51,895 nucleotides of DNA from Acidobacteriota bacterium (GCA_016191085.1 JACPPJ010000022.1:1-51895), one strand, 5' to 3'. Shown: positions 21,248 to 29,950, numbered from the stretch's first letter. Translations and numbers: made by a program. Notes: generated by a model from the sequence alone, not told the origin.

Positions 21248-22546
21248 ATGGAAAGAGGATTCGGACTAAAGACCTCGGGGCGCGCTAAGGAATTGTCCAA
21301 TGCCGCGTTTACCGGACGCCGGGTCCTCGATCTCACCACGCCGCTGGGACATCTTTGCGGGAAAATTCTCGCAGACCTGGGTGCGGATGTAATTAAGATC
21401 GAGCCGCCCGCCGGCGACGCAGGCCGCTTCCGCAGCCCGTTTTACTCGGACAATACCGGCGCGTCACACAGCCTCTTCTGGCTTGCTTACAACAACAACA
21501 AGCGCGGCATCACGCTGAATCTGGAGTCCGGGGACGGGCGCGCGCTGCTGGCGCGTCTGGCGCAGCAGGCCGATTTTCTGCTGGAGTCGTTTCCGCCTGG
21601 ATGCATGGATTCGCTCGGCATCGGATACGAAAAGCTCGCCGCCGCCAATCCAGAGCTCGTCTACACAGCGATCACGCCGTTCGGGCAAACCGGTCCGTAC
21701 CGCGATTTTCAGGGCGACGATCTGGAGATCATGGCTCTCTCGGGTGTCATGTCTCTGACCGGCCACCCCGGGCGCACGCCGTTGCGCATATCGTTGGCGC
21801 AGTCGGAAGCGTGGGCTTCGCTATACGGCGCCATGGGAGCGCTGACGGCGTTACGTCATCGCCAAGAGAGTGGGCGCGGTCAATTCGTGGACGTGTCGGC
21901 ACAGGCAGCGTGCGTCATCCTGTGCGCGCATGCGCCGTGGTTCTGGGATTACAACCGCGAGATTCCGAGCAGAGAAGGTGAGTTCATGACCGGCCGCACC
22001 ATCACCGGCGCGAAGTTTCGTACCGTGTGGCCCTGCCGGGACGGGTACCTGACGTTCATCATTTACGGCGGCCCCGCAGGCCAGAAGACCAATCGTGCTT
22101 TGACGGAGTGGATGGACTCTCACGGCTGCGCGCCTGAGTTCATGAAGCAAAAGGATTGGGACCGCTTCGACGTTGCCACCATCACTCAGCCAGAAGTGGA
22201 TCGGACGGAAGAAGCGATCGGTAAATTCTTTGTCAACTTAACGAAACAGGAATTTATTAAAGGTGGACTTGAAAGAGGAATGCTGGGCTATCCCATCTCA
22301 ACCGCGGCCGATATTCTGGCGGACGGCCAGCTTACCTCGCGGAATTTCTGGCAGATGGTGCAACTGCCAGGTTGCGCCGAGCCCGTCCGTTTTCCCGGAC
22401 CGTTCGCGAAGTTTTCCAACATGGATTGCGGCGAGATCCGGTTGGCAGCACCGGCGTTGGGCGAACACAACTCCGCTGTATACGGCGGCGAGTTGGGAGT
22501 ATCCGAACGAGAGTTGCAGCGCATGCGCGCCGCCAGAATTATTTGA
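21248..22546 (+). CDS. Class III (CaiB/BaiF) CoA-transferase, subunit with Glu at the catalytic position
   Basis: Class III CoA-transferases move CoA between carboxylic acids such as succinate and an aromatic or alkyl acid. The 432-residue protein has RRVLDLTTPLGHLCGKILADLGADVIKIEPP-type start motifs (about residues 24-55), NNNKRGITLNLE, and ITPFGQTGPYRDF. Aligning its QSEAWASLYGAMGALTAL segment with the family places Glu where the catalytic Asp normally sits. The gene lies 28 bp before a second, divergent class III transferase that keeps Asp. This fits a two-subunit enzyme such as BbsEF or succinyl-CoA:phthalate CoA-transferase, in which one subunit may be structural (inference). Confidence 0.82.
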   Translation: MERGFGLKTSGRAKELSNAAFTGRRVLDLTTPLGHLCGKILADLGADVIKIEPPAGDAGRFRSPFYSDNTGASHSLFWLAYNNNKRGITLNLESGDGRALLARLAQQADFLLESFPPGCMDSLGIGYEKLAAANPELVYTAITPFGQTGPYRDFQGDDLEIMALSGVMSLTGHPGRTPLRISLAQSEAWASLYGAMGALTALRHRQESGRGQFVDVSAQAACVILCAHAPWFWDYNREIPSREGEFMTGRTITGAKFRTVWPCRDGYLTFIIYGGPAGQKTNRALTEWMDSHGCAPEFMKQKDWDRFDVATITQPEVDRTEEAIGKFFVNLTKQEFIKGGLERGMLGYPISTAADILADGQLTSRNFWQMVQLPGCAEPVRFPGPFAKFSNMDCGEIRLAAPALGEHNSAVYGGELGVSERELQRMRAARII

Positions 22547-22574
22547 GCGGTCTTGGCATTAACAAATCAGCACA

Positions 22575-23816
22575 ATGAACAACCAAGCCCTGGACGGAAT
22601 CGTAGTAGTTGAATTCGCCGCGTTCGCGGCGGGGCCATGTATCGGCAAGTACATGGCAAACTTTGGCGCATTCGTAGTTCGAGTGGAGTCTGCCAGCCGC
22701 CCCGACGGGTTTCGCGCTCACTATCCGCCGTTCAAGGACAACAAGAAAGGCGTCAACCGCTCCGGGGTCTTTGCCTTCAATAACGATAGTGTGTACAGCG
22801 TCGGTGTCAACTTGAAGGCTCCCGGCGGGCTGGACATCGCAAAGAAACTCGCCGCCAAGGCCGACGTCATCATTGAGAACTTCACACCAGGGACGATGAA
22901 GAAGCTAGGCCTTGGCTACGACGTGCTGTCGCAACCGAATCCGGGTCTCATCATGCTGAGCACGTGTAACATGGGGCAGACCGGCCCTCGCGCGCAGCAT
23001 CCCGGCTTCGGTTCTCAGCTTACTTCGCTCAGCGGATTTACAAACCTAGCCGGAGAGCCGGGCGGCGCGCCGGTCATTGTTTACGGTCCCTACATTGATT
23101 ACGTGGCGGTTGGATTCGGCTACGTCGCTATCATGGCAGCGCTCGAATATCGCCACCACACCGGCAACGGGCAATACATTGATCTGGCGCAATACGAAAA
23201 CGGTATCCACTTTTTGGCCCCAGCCATTCTGCAACAGCAACTGCTGGGCAGTTCACCCGAAAGGGACGGGAATCGTCATGAGTTCGCCGCGCCGCACAAT
23301 GCGTATCCCTGCGCGGGAAAAGACGCCTGGTGCACCATCAGCGTCTTCGACGACGCCGAGTGGCAGCGGCTGGTGGATGTAATGGACAGACCGGCGTGGG
23401 CAGCCAGCGTGCGATTCGCAACGCAGCTTTCGCGTAAGCAGAATGAAGCCGAGCTGGACGCCTTGCTATCGGAATGGACGCGCACTAAATCAGCGGGTGA
23501 GTTAATGAATCTGCTCCAGAAGGCAGGCGTGCACGCAGCCAACGTGCACAGTATTCCGGAACTGTTTACGGATCCCCAGCTTGCTCACCGGCGATTCTGG
23601 CGTCCCGTCAATCACAAGGAAGTAGGCGTGCATCAGGCCGAGATGCCCGCTTTCGATCTGAGCCTCACTCCCGCCGCCGATCCTCAGCCCGACCCCTGCC
23701 TGTGCGAGCACACCGAAATGGTGCTGAAGAAACTCCTGGGACTCACAGATAAGGAGATCGAAGCCCTCGAAGCACAAGGAGCCGTCGAGTTTGAGTCCGC
23801 CGCCGGTAATCACTAA
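22575..23816 (+). CDS. Class III (CaiB/BaiF) CoA-transferase, catalytic-type subunit
   Basis: The 413-residue protein has the family N-terminus (IVVVEFAAFAAGPCIGKYMA, then FVVRVES), a GVNLKAPGGLDIAKKLA segment, ADVIIENFTPGTMKKLGLG and STCNMGQTGPRAQHPGFG. In YIDYVAVGFGYVAIMAALEY the Asp aligns with the catalytic residue that forms the aspartyl-CoA intermediate. It is probably the active partner of the preceding transferase, with which the UbiD-like enzyme could form a CoA-activation and decarboxylation route. The ribosome binding site is weak, so translation may be coupled to the gene 28 bp upstream. Confidence 0.85.
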   Translation: MNNQALDGIVVVEFAAFAAGPCIGKYMANFGAFVVRVESASRPDGFRAHYPPFKDNKKGVNRSGVFAFNNDSVYSVGVNLKAPGGLDIAKKLAAKADVIIENFTPGTMKKLGLGYDVLSQPNPGLIMLSTCNMGQTGPRAQHPGFGSQLTSLSGFTNLAGEPGGAPVIVYGPYIDYVAVGFGYVAIMAALEYRHHTGNGQYIDLAQYENGIHFLAPAILQQQLLGSSPERDGNRHEFAAPHNAYPCAGKDAWCTISVFDDAEWQRLVDVMDRPAWAASVRFATQLSRKQNEAELDALLSEWTRTKSAGELMNLLQKAGVHAANVHSIPELFTDPQLAHRRFWRPVNHKEVGVHQAEMPAFDLSLTPAADPQPDPCLCEHTEMVLKKLLGLTDKEIEALEAQGAVEFESAAGNH

Positions 23817-23880
23817 TACAGCACCGCCGGGGCGAGGACTGAATCCTGGATATCTTGTGGGCAACAAGAGTGGCGAAGAA

Positions 23881-23958
23881 TGGTGGGTCTGCACGGACTC
23901 GAACCGTGGACCTCTACCGTGTCAAGGTAGCGCTCTAACCAAGCTGAGCTACAGACCC
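23881..23958 (-). tRNA. tRNA-Val(GAC)
   Basis: On the minus strand the acceptor strand GGGTCTG pairs with CAGACCC. The D-arm has TAGCTCAGCTTGGTTAGAGC, the anticodon loop is TTGACAC (anticodon GAC), and the T-loop is GGTTCGAGTCC. CCA is encoded (complement of 23881-23883). It is the last gene inside the inverted-repeat-bounded segment. Confidence 0.95.
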
Positions 23959-23989
23959 AATACAGAACGCGGACACCGGTTGTAGACCT

Positions 23990-24005
23990 TCCCGGCGGGC
24001 CGGGA
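23990..24005. repeat. Short perfect palindrome beside the tRNA fragment
   Basis: TCCCGGCGGGCCGGGA has 7-bp arms around GG. It ends just before the partial tRNA-Val copy and lies between that copy and the intact tRNA. Confidence 0.6.
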
Positions 24006-24008
24006 CGC

Positions 24009-24034
24009 CTCTAACCAAGCTGAGCTACAGACCC
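24009..24034 (-). repeat. 26-nt partial copy of tRNA-Val (5' part)
   Basis: These 26 bases are identical to 23933-23958, the acceptor 5' strand and D-arm of the intact tRNA-Val. The copy is 76 bp upstream of the tRNA in transcription order and lacks the anticodon, T-arm and 3' acceptor strand, so it cannot be a functional tRNA. It looks like a recombination or insertion scar. Confidence 0.85.
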
Positions 24035-24090
24035 GGTTTGGTCATTCTAGCATGAGGGGCTAAACCTGCACAGATGCTGGCGATTGCTTG

Positions 24091-24139
24091 GTATAGCCTA
24101 TTTCCTTCGTATCCCCCCTGTGGAGTTGAAGTGTGTTAG
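24091..24139 (-). repeat. Right copy of the 49-bp inverted repeat
   Basis: Reverse complement of 19033-19081 with 47 of 49 positions identical. It lies 57 bp beyond the tRNA-Val fragment and about 300 bp before the convergent end of serC, outside any gene. Confidence 0.9.
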
Positions 24140-24443
24140 TCAGAAAGAGGAGAAGCAAGCTGGCTTGCTAGACTAGAGGAAAAGCAAGCCAGCCACTCCG
24201 CCGCGCTAAAATCGGCGGGCTATGCCCGCTCCCTGCTTCCAGCTCATTCGCGGAATGAAAGAGCTTATAACCATCGTCTGGAGCCATCATCTGGGGGCGG
24301 ATATGCCATGTCGCTGACCGGCATCATCAACTTACTAAGGTAGGAGTTGCGGTGCAAGCGTTAATGCGCTGCGCTGAAGAGTCTGCTTTTCTGTTTTCGC
24401 ATACGAAAGCAGATCCCTCACTTTACAATCATTGGTGCGGTCG
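24140..24443. other. Intergenic gap with short palindromes downstream of serC
   Basis: About 300 bp with no gene. It contains AGCAAGCTGGCTTGCT (from about 24154), a partial repeat of the same string (AGCAAGCCAGC), and GCGGGCTATGCCCGC near 24208. These look like REP-type repeats. I see no clear terminator for serC. Confidence 0.45.
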
Positions 24444-25541
24444 CTAACCCGCAGCGCGCTCGAAGTCTTTCATGAAGGCAGCCAGCGCCTCCGCGCCTTC
24501 GATCGGCATGGCGTTGTACAGTGATGCGCGAATACCGCCGACTGAACGATAGCCCTTCAGCGCGTACAGCCCCTCTTTGTTGGCTTTCTTGACGAACTGG
24601 TCCGTCAGCTCCTCTGACGGAAGCTTGAAGGTAACGTTCATCGCCGACCGGTGCTCCGGTTGCGCCACTCCTTTGTAGAATTGCGAACCGTCAATGCAGT
24701 CGTAGAGAAGTTTGGCTTTCTGATTGTTGCGCCCCTCAACCGCTGCGATGCCGCCCTGTTCCTTAATCCAGCCAAGCACTAGCCCGGCGACATAGATGTT
24801 GAATGTGCTCGGGGTGTTCAGCATCGAGTTGTTTTTTTCAAGTGTGGCGTAGTTCAGTAGCGGCGGCGTATACGGCAGCGGTTTGCCGAGCAGGTCCTTC
24901 CGAATAACAACAATTGCTGTTCCGGACGGCCCCAGGTTCTTCTGCATTCCTGCATACACCATGCCGAAGCGTGAGTAATCAATCACTCGGGACAAAATTT
25001 CAGAAGTCGAGTCACCCACCAGCGGGACCTCGCCTGTTTCGGGAAAGCGGTTCCAGCGGGTGCCGTAGACCGTGTTATTGGTGGTGATATGGAGATACGC
25101 CGCGTCCTGCGGTACCGGCGGCAGCGTCGGGATGCGATCGAATGCGGTTTGCTTGCTGCTCGCAATCACGTCTATTTGACCGTAAGGCGCAGCATCTTGT
25201 ATGGCGTTCGTCGAAAATGCATCGGTCTCGACGTACAACGCTCGTTTCGAAGCGACTCTACCGATCAGGTTCATCGGTACTGCCGCGAACTGCATTCTGC
25301 CGCCGCCGTGCACGAAGAGCACGGAATAGTCAGAAGGAAGCAAGGTCAACTCGCGAAAAAGAGCGATAGCTCCGTCGACGACAGCGTCAAATTCCTTCGA
25401 GCGGTGGCTGATCTCGATGATCGAGGCGCCTAAACCCGCATAGTTCAGGAACTCTTCCCTGACGCGCAGCATGACCGGTTCAGGCAGCGTCGCCGGACCG
25501 GGACTGAAGTTATAAACGCGATTTTCTGTAAGTGTTTTCAT
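24444..25541 (-). CDS. serC: Phosphoserine aminotransferase SerC
   Basis: SerC is a PLP enzyme that converts 3-phosphohydroxypyruvate and glutamate to phosphoserine, the second step of serine synthesis; it also serves pyridoxal phosphate synthesis. The 365-residue protein begins VYNFSPGPATLPEPV and has EISHRSKEFDAVV, HGGGRMQFAAVPMNL, and the PLP lysine in YAGMQKNLGPSG (about residue 198). GDSTSEILSR precedes it. ALKGYRSVGGIRASLYNAMP near the C-terminus is typical of SerC. I chose ATG 25541 over the in-frame TTG at 25547. It is transcribed alone, away from the secreted-protein gene at 25786. Confidence 0.95.
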   Translation of the reverse strand: MKTLTENRVYNFSPGPATLPEPVMLRVREEFLNYAGLGASIIEISHRSKEFDAVVDGAIALFRELTLLPSDYSVLFVHGGGRMQFAAVPMNLIGRVASKRALYVETDAFSTNAIQDAAPYGQIDVIASSKQTAFDRIPTLPPVPQDAAYLHITTNNTVYGTRWNRFPETGEVPLVGDSTSEILSRVIDYSRFGMVYAGMQKNLGPSGTAIVVIRKDLLGKPLPYTPPLLNYATLEKNNSMLNTPSTFNIYVAGLVLGWIKEQGGIAAVEGRNNQKAKLLYDCIDGSQFYKGVAQPEHRSAMNVTFKLPSEELTDQFVKKANKEGLYALKGYRSVGGIRASLYNAMPIEGAEALAAFMKDFERAAG

Positions 25542-25785
25542 ATGCAATTCAGCGGTTTCAAATTAAAAGAGAAAATCATATCAGGAATAAAAAAGGAACG
25601 CGAGAGACCCCATGCAGGTCTCATCTGAGCATTCATTACCGCGCCAAACCTAAGGCAAATTCCCCTCCCTGCTTCAGTCCCTCTCCTAATTGATGCAACC
25701 CGCACACCGGCCGATCATTGAGCCGCAGCGGAACTGCTAAACGCTGCCAGCAAGGAACCAAGGAGTAAACAGTCAAACCGAATTT

Positions 25786-27972
25786 ATGAAAATTTCCCCC
25801 TGGATGCGAGTCGCCGCGATTTTGGCCGCGGTAGTAATTTCGTCCTTCAGTTCGCGGGCGGCGGACACGATTCCGCCTTCTGTCCCCACAAACCTGGTGG
25901 GCACGGTGGCCACCTGCGGCCAGGTTAATCTCTCCTGGAACGCTTCCACAGATGAAGTTGGAGGTTCCGGCCTCAAGGCGTACATCATCACTCGTAACGA
26001 TCCGAATGGCGAGCTATTTCGCCAGGTGACGCAAGTCCCCATCGGCGCTGACCGCATCAGTTTTTCGGACACAAATTACACGCGGTCCTCGGCCACGCTG
26101 ACTTACACCGTCGCCGCTCAGGATTACGCCGGGAACAAATCGGCGCAGAGCAATGCGGCTACCGTCACCACTCCGGCTTGCCCCACTGCACTCAACGAAC
26201 TGATCCTTGACGGTGCCTATCTTGAACCGCTGGGCAAGAGCATCGCTACCTACGGCTCACGGACGGCCTGGATCTATGCGAAACAGAATTCGAGCCTCAC
26301 TCTGGACACCTGGCTCTACCTCCGCGATTCGGATACCGGCCTGACATCGCAGTTCCTGCTCCACACTTCTCCCGGGTACCGCCAGATCGAAACCGACTAT
26401 GTATTCACCAGCGCTAACGAGTTGTGGACCTTATCCTATTGGACGAACGGCGGAAATGTGCTGGTCAGCCAGTACGCGCTGAACGGCTCTCCCATTCCGA
26501 CCTCCGCCACGCTTGTTTCCACAAAGCCGCTAGGCGACAGCGAATCCTATGCGAAGGCGATGATTCGCCTCAAAAGCGGCGCCCTGCTCCTGGCGTGGAA
26601 TCAAGACTACATCTCCAAGCCGGACGGCTCTGTGGACACCGGCTTTGCCTATCGTAGTCCCACCGGCAAGTGGACTGTCAAATTCCCAATCACGATTCCA
26701 ACCTCGAACGGGGGAGCCATTGCCGTCTCGCGAATCAGCATGGCACAGCATCCGGCGGACGGCAGCATCTGGGCATTCGACAAACGGGATTCCTTTCATG
26801 AAATGATCGCCCTTCACTTCACCGAGACGCCGGATAGCTTTGTGCTGGATTGGATGAACAACAATTATATCAGCCAGCTAGCTGATGGGACCAATGGCCC
26901 TCAAGGCGAGTTCCCTTTCCTGAGCGCTGTGGCCGACCCCACCCGCAACGTGATTCTCCTTGCCTACCAGACGGATCAGCACCGCATTATCTATATTGAT
27001 CAGTACAACGGAGCGGGCGGAATCTTTCTCAAAGAGGCTATGGCGACCGTAGCGCAGATCAGGGCCGATGGTGCTAAGACTTTCATCCCGTTTCCAAACT
27101 ACATGGAACGCGACGTTCAATTCGGGCTTTCAGTGCAGTCCGACGGAACCATCTGGCTGGCTTACCCGCGCATGGATGAACAAACACTGACCTGGAACGA
27201 GGTTTACGCCAGCAATTACTTTGCCGGTGCCTGGAGCGCCCCAGCCCTGGTTGGTTTCAACTATGGGTACTATGCTGCGTGGGACGGCAGCGGTCATGGT
27301 GACCCCGGCTTTCTCGCTTATGGCACCGACCAGCCGCAGGTTGCGTTCCGAACTCCTGACGTGAAGATCCATAACTTTGTACTTTCCTCTTCCTCAACTA
27401 CTTCGGATACTGCGCCGCCACAAACTTCGATTACGAACCCAACTGACGGTGCAACCGTGTCCGGAGTCGTCTCCGTCACGGCGACCGCTACGGACAATGT
27501 CGGTATTACAAAGGTGAACCTGCTGATCGACGGCGCGGTGGCAGGCACGGCAACCGCTGCCCCGTTTACCTTCTCCTGGGACACTACAAAGACAGCGCGT
27601 GGCAAGCACACATTGCAGACCGTCGCCTACGACGCAGCCGACAATAGCGGCGCGTCCGGGTTGGCGACGGTCACTATTCCCGATAGCACCGATAGCACCG
27701 CGCCTGTCGTTGCCATCACCAACCCCTTGAATGGCGCCGTTGTGCCGCGCAATACGACCGTGACCATCACCGCCACAGCCACCGATAATGTCGGTGTGGC
27801 GAAGGTGGAGTTCTACGTTGCCGGCAAGCTCGTTGGAACCGTCACAAACTCGCCATACTCTTATGCGTGGAAAGTTCCTGCCAGGAAGAACGCATCCTAC
27901 ACCCTCAAGGCAATTGCCTACGACGGGACAGGAAACTCTTCATCGGCCACGACCATAGTGACTGGGCAGTAA
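25786..27972 (+). CDS. Secreted multidomain protein: FN3-like domain, propeller-like centre, two Ig-like domains
   Basis: The 728-residue protein has a signal peptide (MRVAAILAAVVISSFSSRAA). A fibronectin-III-like domain covers about 28-128 (PPSVPTNLVGTVATCGQVNL, YTVAAQDYAGNKS). A central region (about 135-520) has repeated W-rich blades (SIWAFDKRD, TIWLAYPRMD) that suggest a beta-propeller. Two C-terminal Ig-like domains follow (TSITNPTDGATVSG and VAITNPLNGAVVPRN), each with ATATDNVGxxKV and AYDAADNS/AYDGTGNS. This is typical of extracellular binding or degradation proteins; I see no catalytic motif. The only AGGAG is about 20 bases from the ATG. Confidence 0.8.
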   Translation: MKISPWMRVAAILAAVVISSFSSRAADTIPPSVPTNLVGTVATCGQVNLSWNASTDEVGGSGLKAYIITRNDPNGELFRQVTQVPIGADRISFSDTNYTRSSATLTYTVAAQDYAGNKSAQSNAATVTTPACPTALNELILDGAYLEPLGKSIATYGSRTAWIYAKQNSSLTLDTWLYLRDSDTGLTSQFLLHTSPGYRQIETDYVFTSANELWTLSYWTNGGNVLVSQYALNGSPIPTSATLVSTKPLGDSESYAKAMIRLKSGALLLAWNQDYISKPDGSVDTGFAYRSPTGKWTVKFPITIPTSNGGAIAVSRISMAQHPADGSIWAFDKRDSFHEMIALHFTETPDSFVLDWMNNNYISQLADGTNGPQGEFPFLSAVADPTRNVILLAYQTDQHRIIYIDQYNGAGGIFLKEAMATVAQIRADGAKTFIPFPNYMERDVQFGLSVQSDGTIWLAYPRMDEQTLTWNEVYASNYFAGAWSAPALVGFNYGYYAAWDGSGHGDPGFLAYGTDQPQVAFRTPDVKIHNFVLSSSSTTSDTAPPQTSITNPTDGATVSGVVSVTATATDNVGITKVNLLIDGAVAGTATAAPFTFSWDTTKTARGKHTLQTVAYDAADNSGASGLATVTIPDSTDSTAPVVAITNPLNGAVVPRNTTVTITATATDNVGVAKVEFYVAGKLVGTVTNSPYSYAWKVPARKNASYTLKAIAYDGTGNSSSATTIVTGQ

Positions 27973-27990
27973 CCAAACACAGGACTAGTG

Positions 27991-28012
27991 GGGCAGGCAT
28001 TCCTGCCTGCCC
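27991..28012. terminator. Hairpin between convergent genes
   Basis: GGGCAGGCA and TGCCTGCCC (9-bp perfect arms) with a TTCC loop lie between the converging secreted-protein genes. There is no U-run, so it could be a REP element or a weak bidirectional terminator. Confidence 0.4.
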
Positions 28013-28039
28013 TTCCGTCACCTAACAGCGTTCCGTGAT

Positions 28040-29707
28040 TCAATGCTGCACAGCTACGGCGACTTCGCTGCCGCGCTCACTTCGGGCTTTGACGCTGGCC
28101 AGCTCCGTCTGCAACTCGCGTGTTTGCGCTGCTAATGCCACCAGTTGGCGCTGCAAGGACTGGATCAGGTCCTGTTGAGCCTCAACTTGCCGGTTTTGCT
28201 TCTGAAACTCGTTCAGTAACATGGCCGGCAAGACGTGGTACAGCACCGTATTGGGCTGCCCGCTCTCATCATAGGCCACGAGCTCCGGCAAGACCTCAGC
28301 CACTTCCTCGGCGATCAATCCGTACTGGACCGGATGCGATCCATCGTTCTGGGCCTGCTTGTAACGGAAGGTCACGGGGCGAAGCCGGAGCAGGCTCTTG
28401 GTGGCCTCGTCCATGTCCCGGATGTCGTACTTGAAGAGCCGAGAGGAAGTGTTCACTCCCAACTGACCGTTGCTATCAACGAGTACGGCGGGCTGCGCCC
28501 CTACATTCACGCCCGAGATGCCTGCGATGAAGGTTTTGGTCTGGTTGGCGCCAATGCGGATGGTGTGGTTTTCCGCCGCACCCTCATTCCCGATGTAAAG
28601 GACACCGACGTTGTGTAACGCGGCGGGATTGCTCCCATTCCCGATGGCGATATTGTCATGGCCATCGATGTTGAATTTGAGAGCAGACTCGCCGAGGGCG
28701 ATGTTGCTGAAGCCCGAAGTGTTATCGCCGAGGGCAAGCACGCCGATGCCAATGTTGCTGCCGCCGGTGGTGTTGCTGATGAGCGCATTTCTGCCCATGG
28801 CGACGTTGCCTGCTCCGCTGGTGTTTTTCCAGAGGGCAAACGCGCCAACGCTGGCGTTGTCGTTCCCGCTGGTGTTAAAGCTGAGCGCCTGCAAACCGAC
28901 TGCGGTGTTATAGTTACCCAACGCGCCATCGATGCCAAATTGGTTCATCTCGAGGGCGCTGCGGCCGACCGCAGTATTGCCTAGGCCCGTCTTGTTGTTG
29001 AAAAGTGCTTGCAGGCCGACCGCGGTGTTGTCGCTGCCCTCGGTGTTGCTGATGAGGGTTTTGTAGCCCAGGGCTGTGTTGGCGCCGCCGGTGCTGTTGA
29101 AGTTGAGCGCATTGGTGCCGAGTGCGGTGTTGAATTGACCCGTCATGGCGAAGTTTCCGGCGCCTGTCCCCACAAACGCGTTAGTGAAATCCGGGTAGCC
29201 GTGGAGGAAGGGGTTGCCATTCAACGTCAACACTCCGCTCGAAGCGCTGGTCGTGTTGGGCAGGGCAAGGTTGCCGCTGCTAATGGTCTGCGTGGCCGCG
29301 AAGGTGTTGGCGCTGCCCAACTGCGGTACGACACTGGTATTAATCGCGACAGAGCCGGTGCTGGTAATGGTGTCCGGTGTCAGGTTAATCCCCAGACCTT
29401 CCGTGATGCTGGTCACCGTGCCCGTGCCGCCACTTGGTGTGGCGCAGGCCCACGCAGAGCCGTTCCACTGGAGCACTTGGCCGCTGGAGCAAGTTGTTAA
29501 CAAGCGCAGGTTCGCGTCGCCGCTAGTGGCTCCACCCGTGAGGCCGCCGCCTGCAGGCGTATTCACTGCCGTGATGTCGCCCACGGTGGGTGGTCCGCCG
29601 CCCTGGCCACCGCCGCCCTGGCCGAGCAGGGATTGTCCCTGAAGCACTATGAACAGTACCAGACAGAACAAAATGGACCGAGCTGAAATAGAAATCGTGC
29701 GATGCAT
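28040..29707 (-). CDS. Secreted protein with YadA-head-like repeats and C-terminal S74 chaperone domain
   Basis: The 555-residue protein has a signal peptide (ILFCLVLFIVLQGQSLLG) and a Gly-rich linker. From about 185 to 375 it carries roughly 22-residue repeats of the form NTAxGxxALxxNTxGxxN (NTALGTNALNFNSTGGANTA and so on), as in trimeric adhesin heads. The C-terminus (from about 430) has the intramolecular chaperone S74 pattern: SSRLFKYDIRDMDEATKSLL, LRPVTFRYK, YGLIAEEVAEVLPELV, and a final coiled coil. In phage tail spikes this domain trimerises the fibre and cuts itself off. GAGGAGG stands before the ATG. Likely a trimeric surface fibre. Confidence 0.82.
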   Translation of the reverse strand: MHRTISISARSILFCLVLFIVLQGQSLLGQGGGGQGGGPPTVGDITAVNTPAGGGLTGGATSGDANLRLLTTCSSGQVLQWNGSAWACATPSGGTGTVTSITEGLGINLTPDTITSTGSVAINTSVVPQLGSANTFAATQTISSGNLALPNTTSASSGVLTLNGNPFLHGYPDFTNAFVGTGAGNFAMTGQFNTALGTNALNFNSTGGANTALGYKTLISNTEGSDNTAVGLQALFNNKTGLGNTAVGRSALEMNQFGIDGALGNYNTAVGLQALSFNTSGNDNASVGAFALWKNTSGAGNVAMGRNALISNTTGGSNIGIGVLALGDNTSGFSNIALGESALKFNIDGHDNIAIGNGSNPAALHNVGVLYIGNEGAAENHTIRIGANQTKTFIAGISGVNVGAQPAVLVDSNGQLGVNTSSRLFKYDIRDMDEATKSLLRLRPVTFRYKQAQNDGSHPVQYGLIAEEVAEVLPELVAYDESGQPNTVLYHVLPAMLLNEFQKQNRQVEAQQDLIQSLQRQLVALAAQTRELQTELASVKARSERGSEVAVAVQH

Positions 29708-29850
29708 AGTTGCCTCCTCTTGGTTGACAAATGTTAAGTCCGGGCAGGCGACCTGCCGGCAAGAATGCCCTGCCTCGCCGATTCAAACCCGCCGCTAAAG
29801 ACTCGAATGTGAAAACTGGGACCGCCGCTGCCTGACGGATGTGCTGAAGT

Positions 29851-29888
29851 AAAAAAGCGCCCCTCCCCCTTTTCAGGAGGAGGGGCGT
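29851..29888 (-). terminator. Rho-independent terminator of the minus-strand secreted-protein gene
   Basis: On the minus strand, CGCCCCTCC pairs with GGAGGGGCG across a short loop and is followed by CTTTTTT. It lies about 60 bp after the stop codon of the gene at 29951. Confidence 0.85.
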
Positions 29889-29950
29889 GGATCATCCGAA
29901 GTTGGGCTCCCGCCTAGCCGCTCAACTCCAGATGGTTGGTTGTGCCTTCA

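Noticed and set aside
23791-23985. Plus-strand frame ending in TDSNRGPLPCQGSALTKL
   Set aside because: Antisense translation of tRNA-Val, not a gene.
25602-25622. GAGACC/GGTCTC hairpin upstream of serC with a T-rich stretch 10 nt later on the minus strand
   Set aside because: The U-run is not adjacent to the stem and no known serC leader matches, so I did not call an attenuator.
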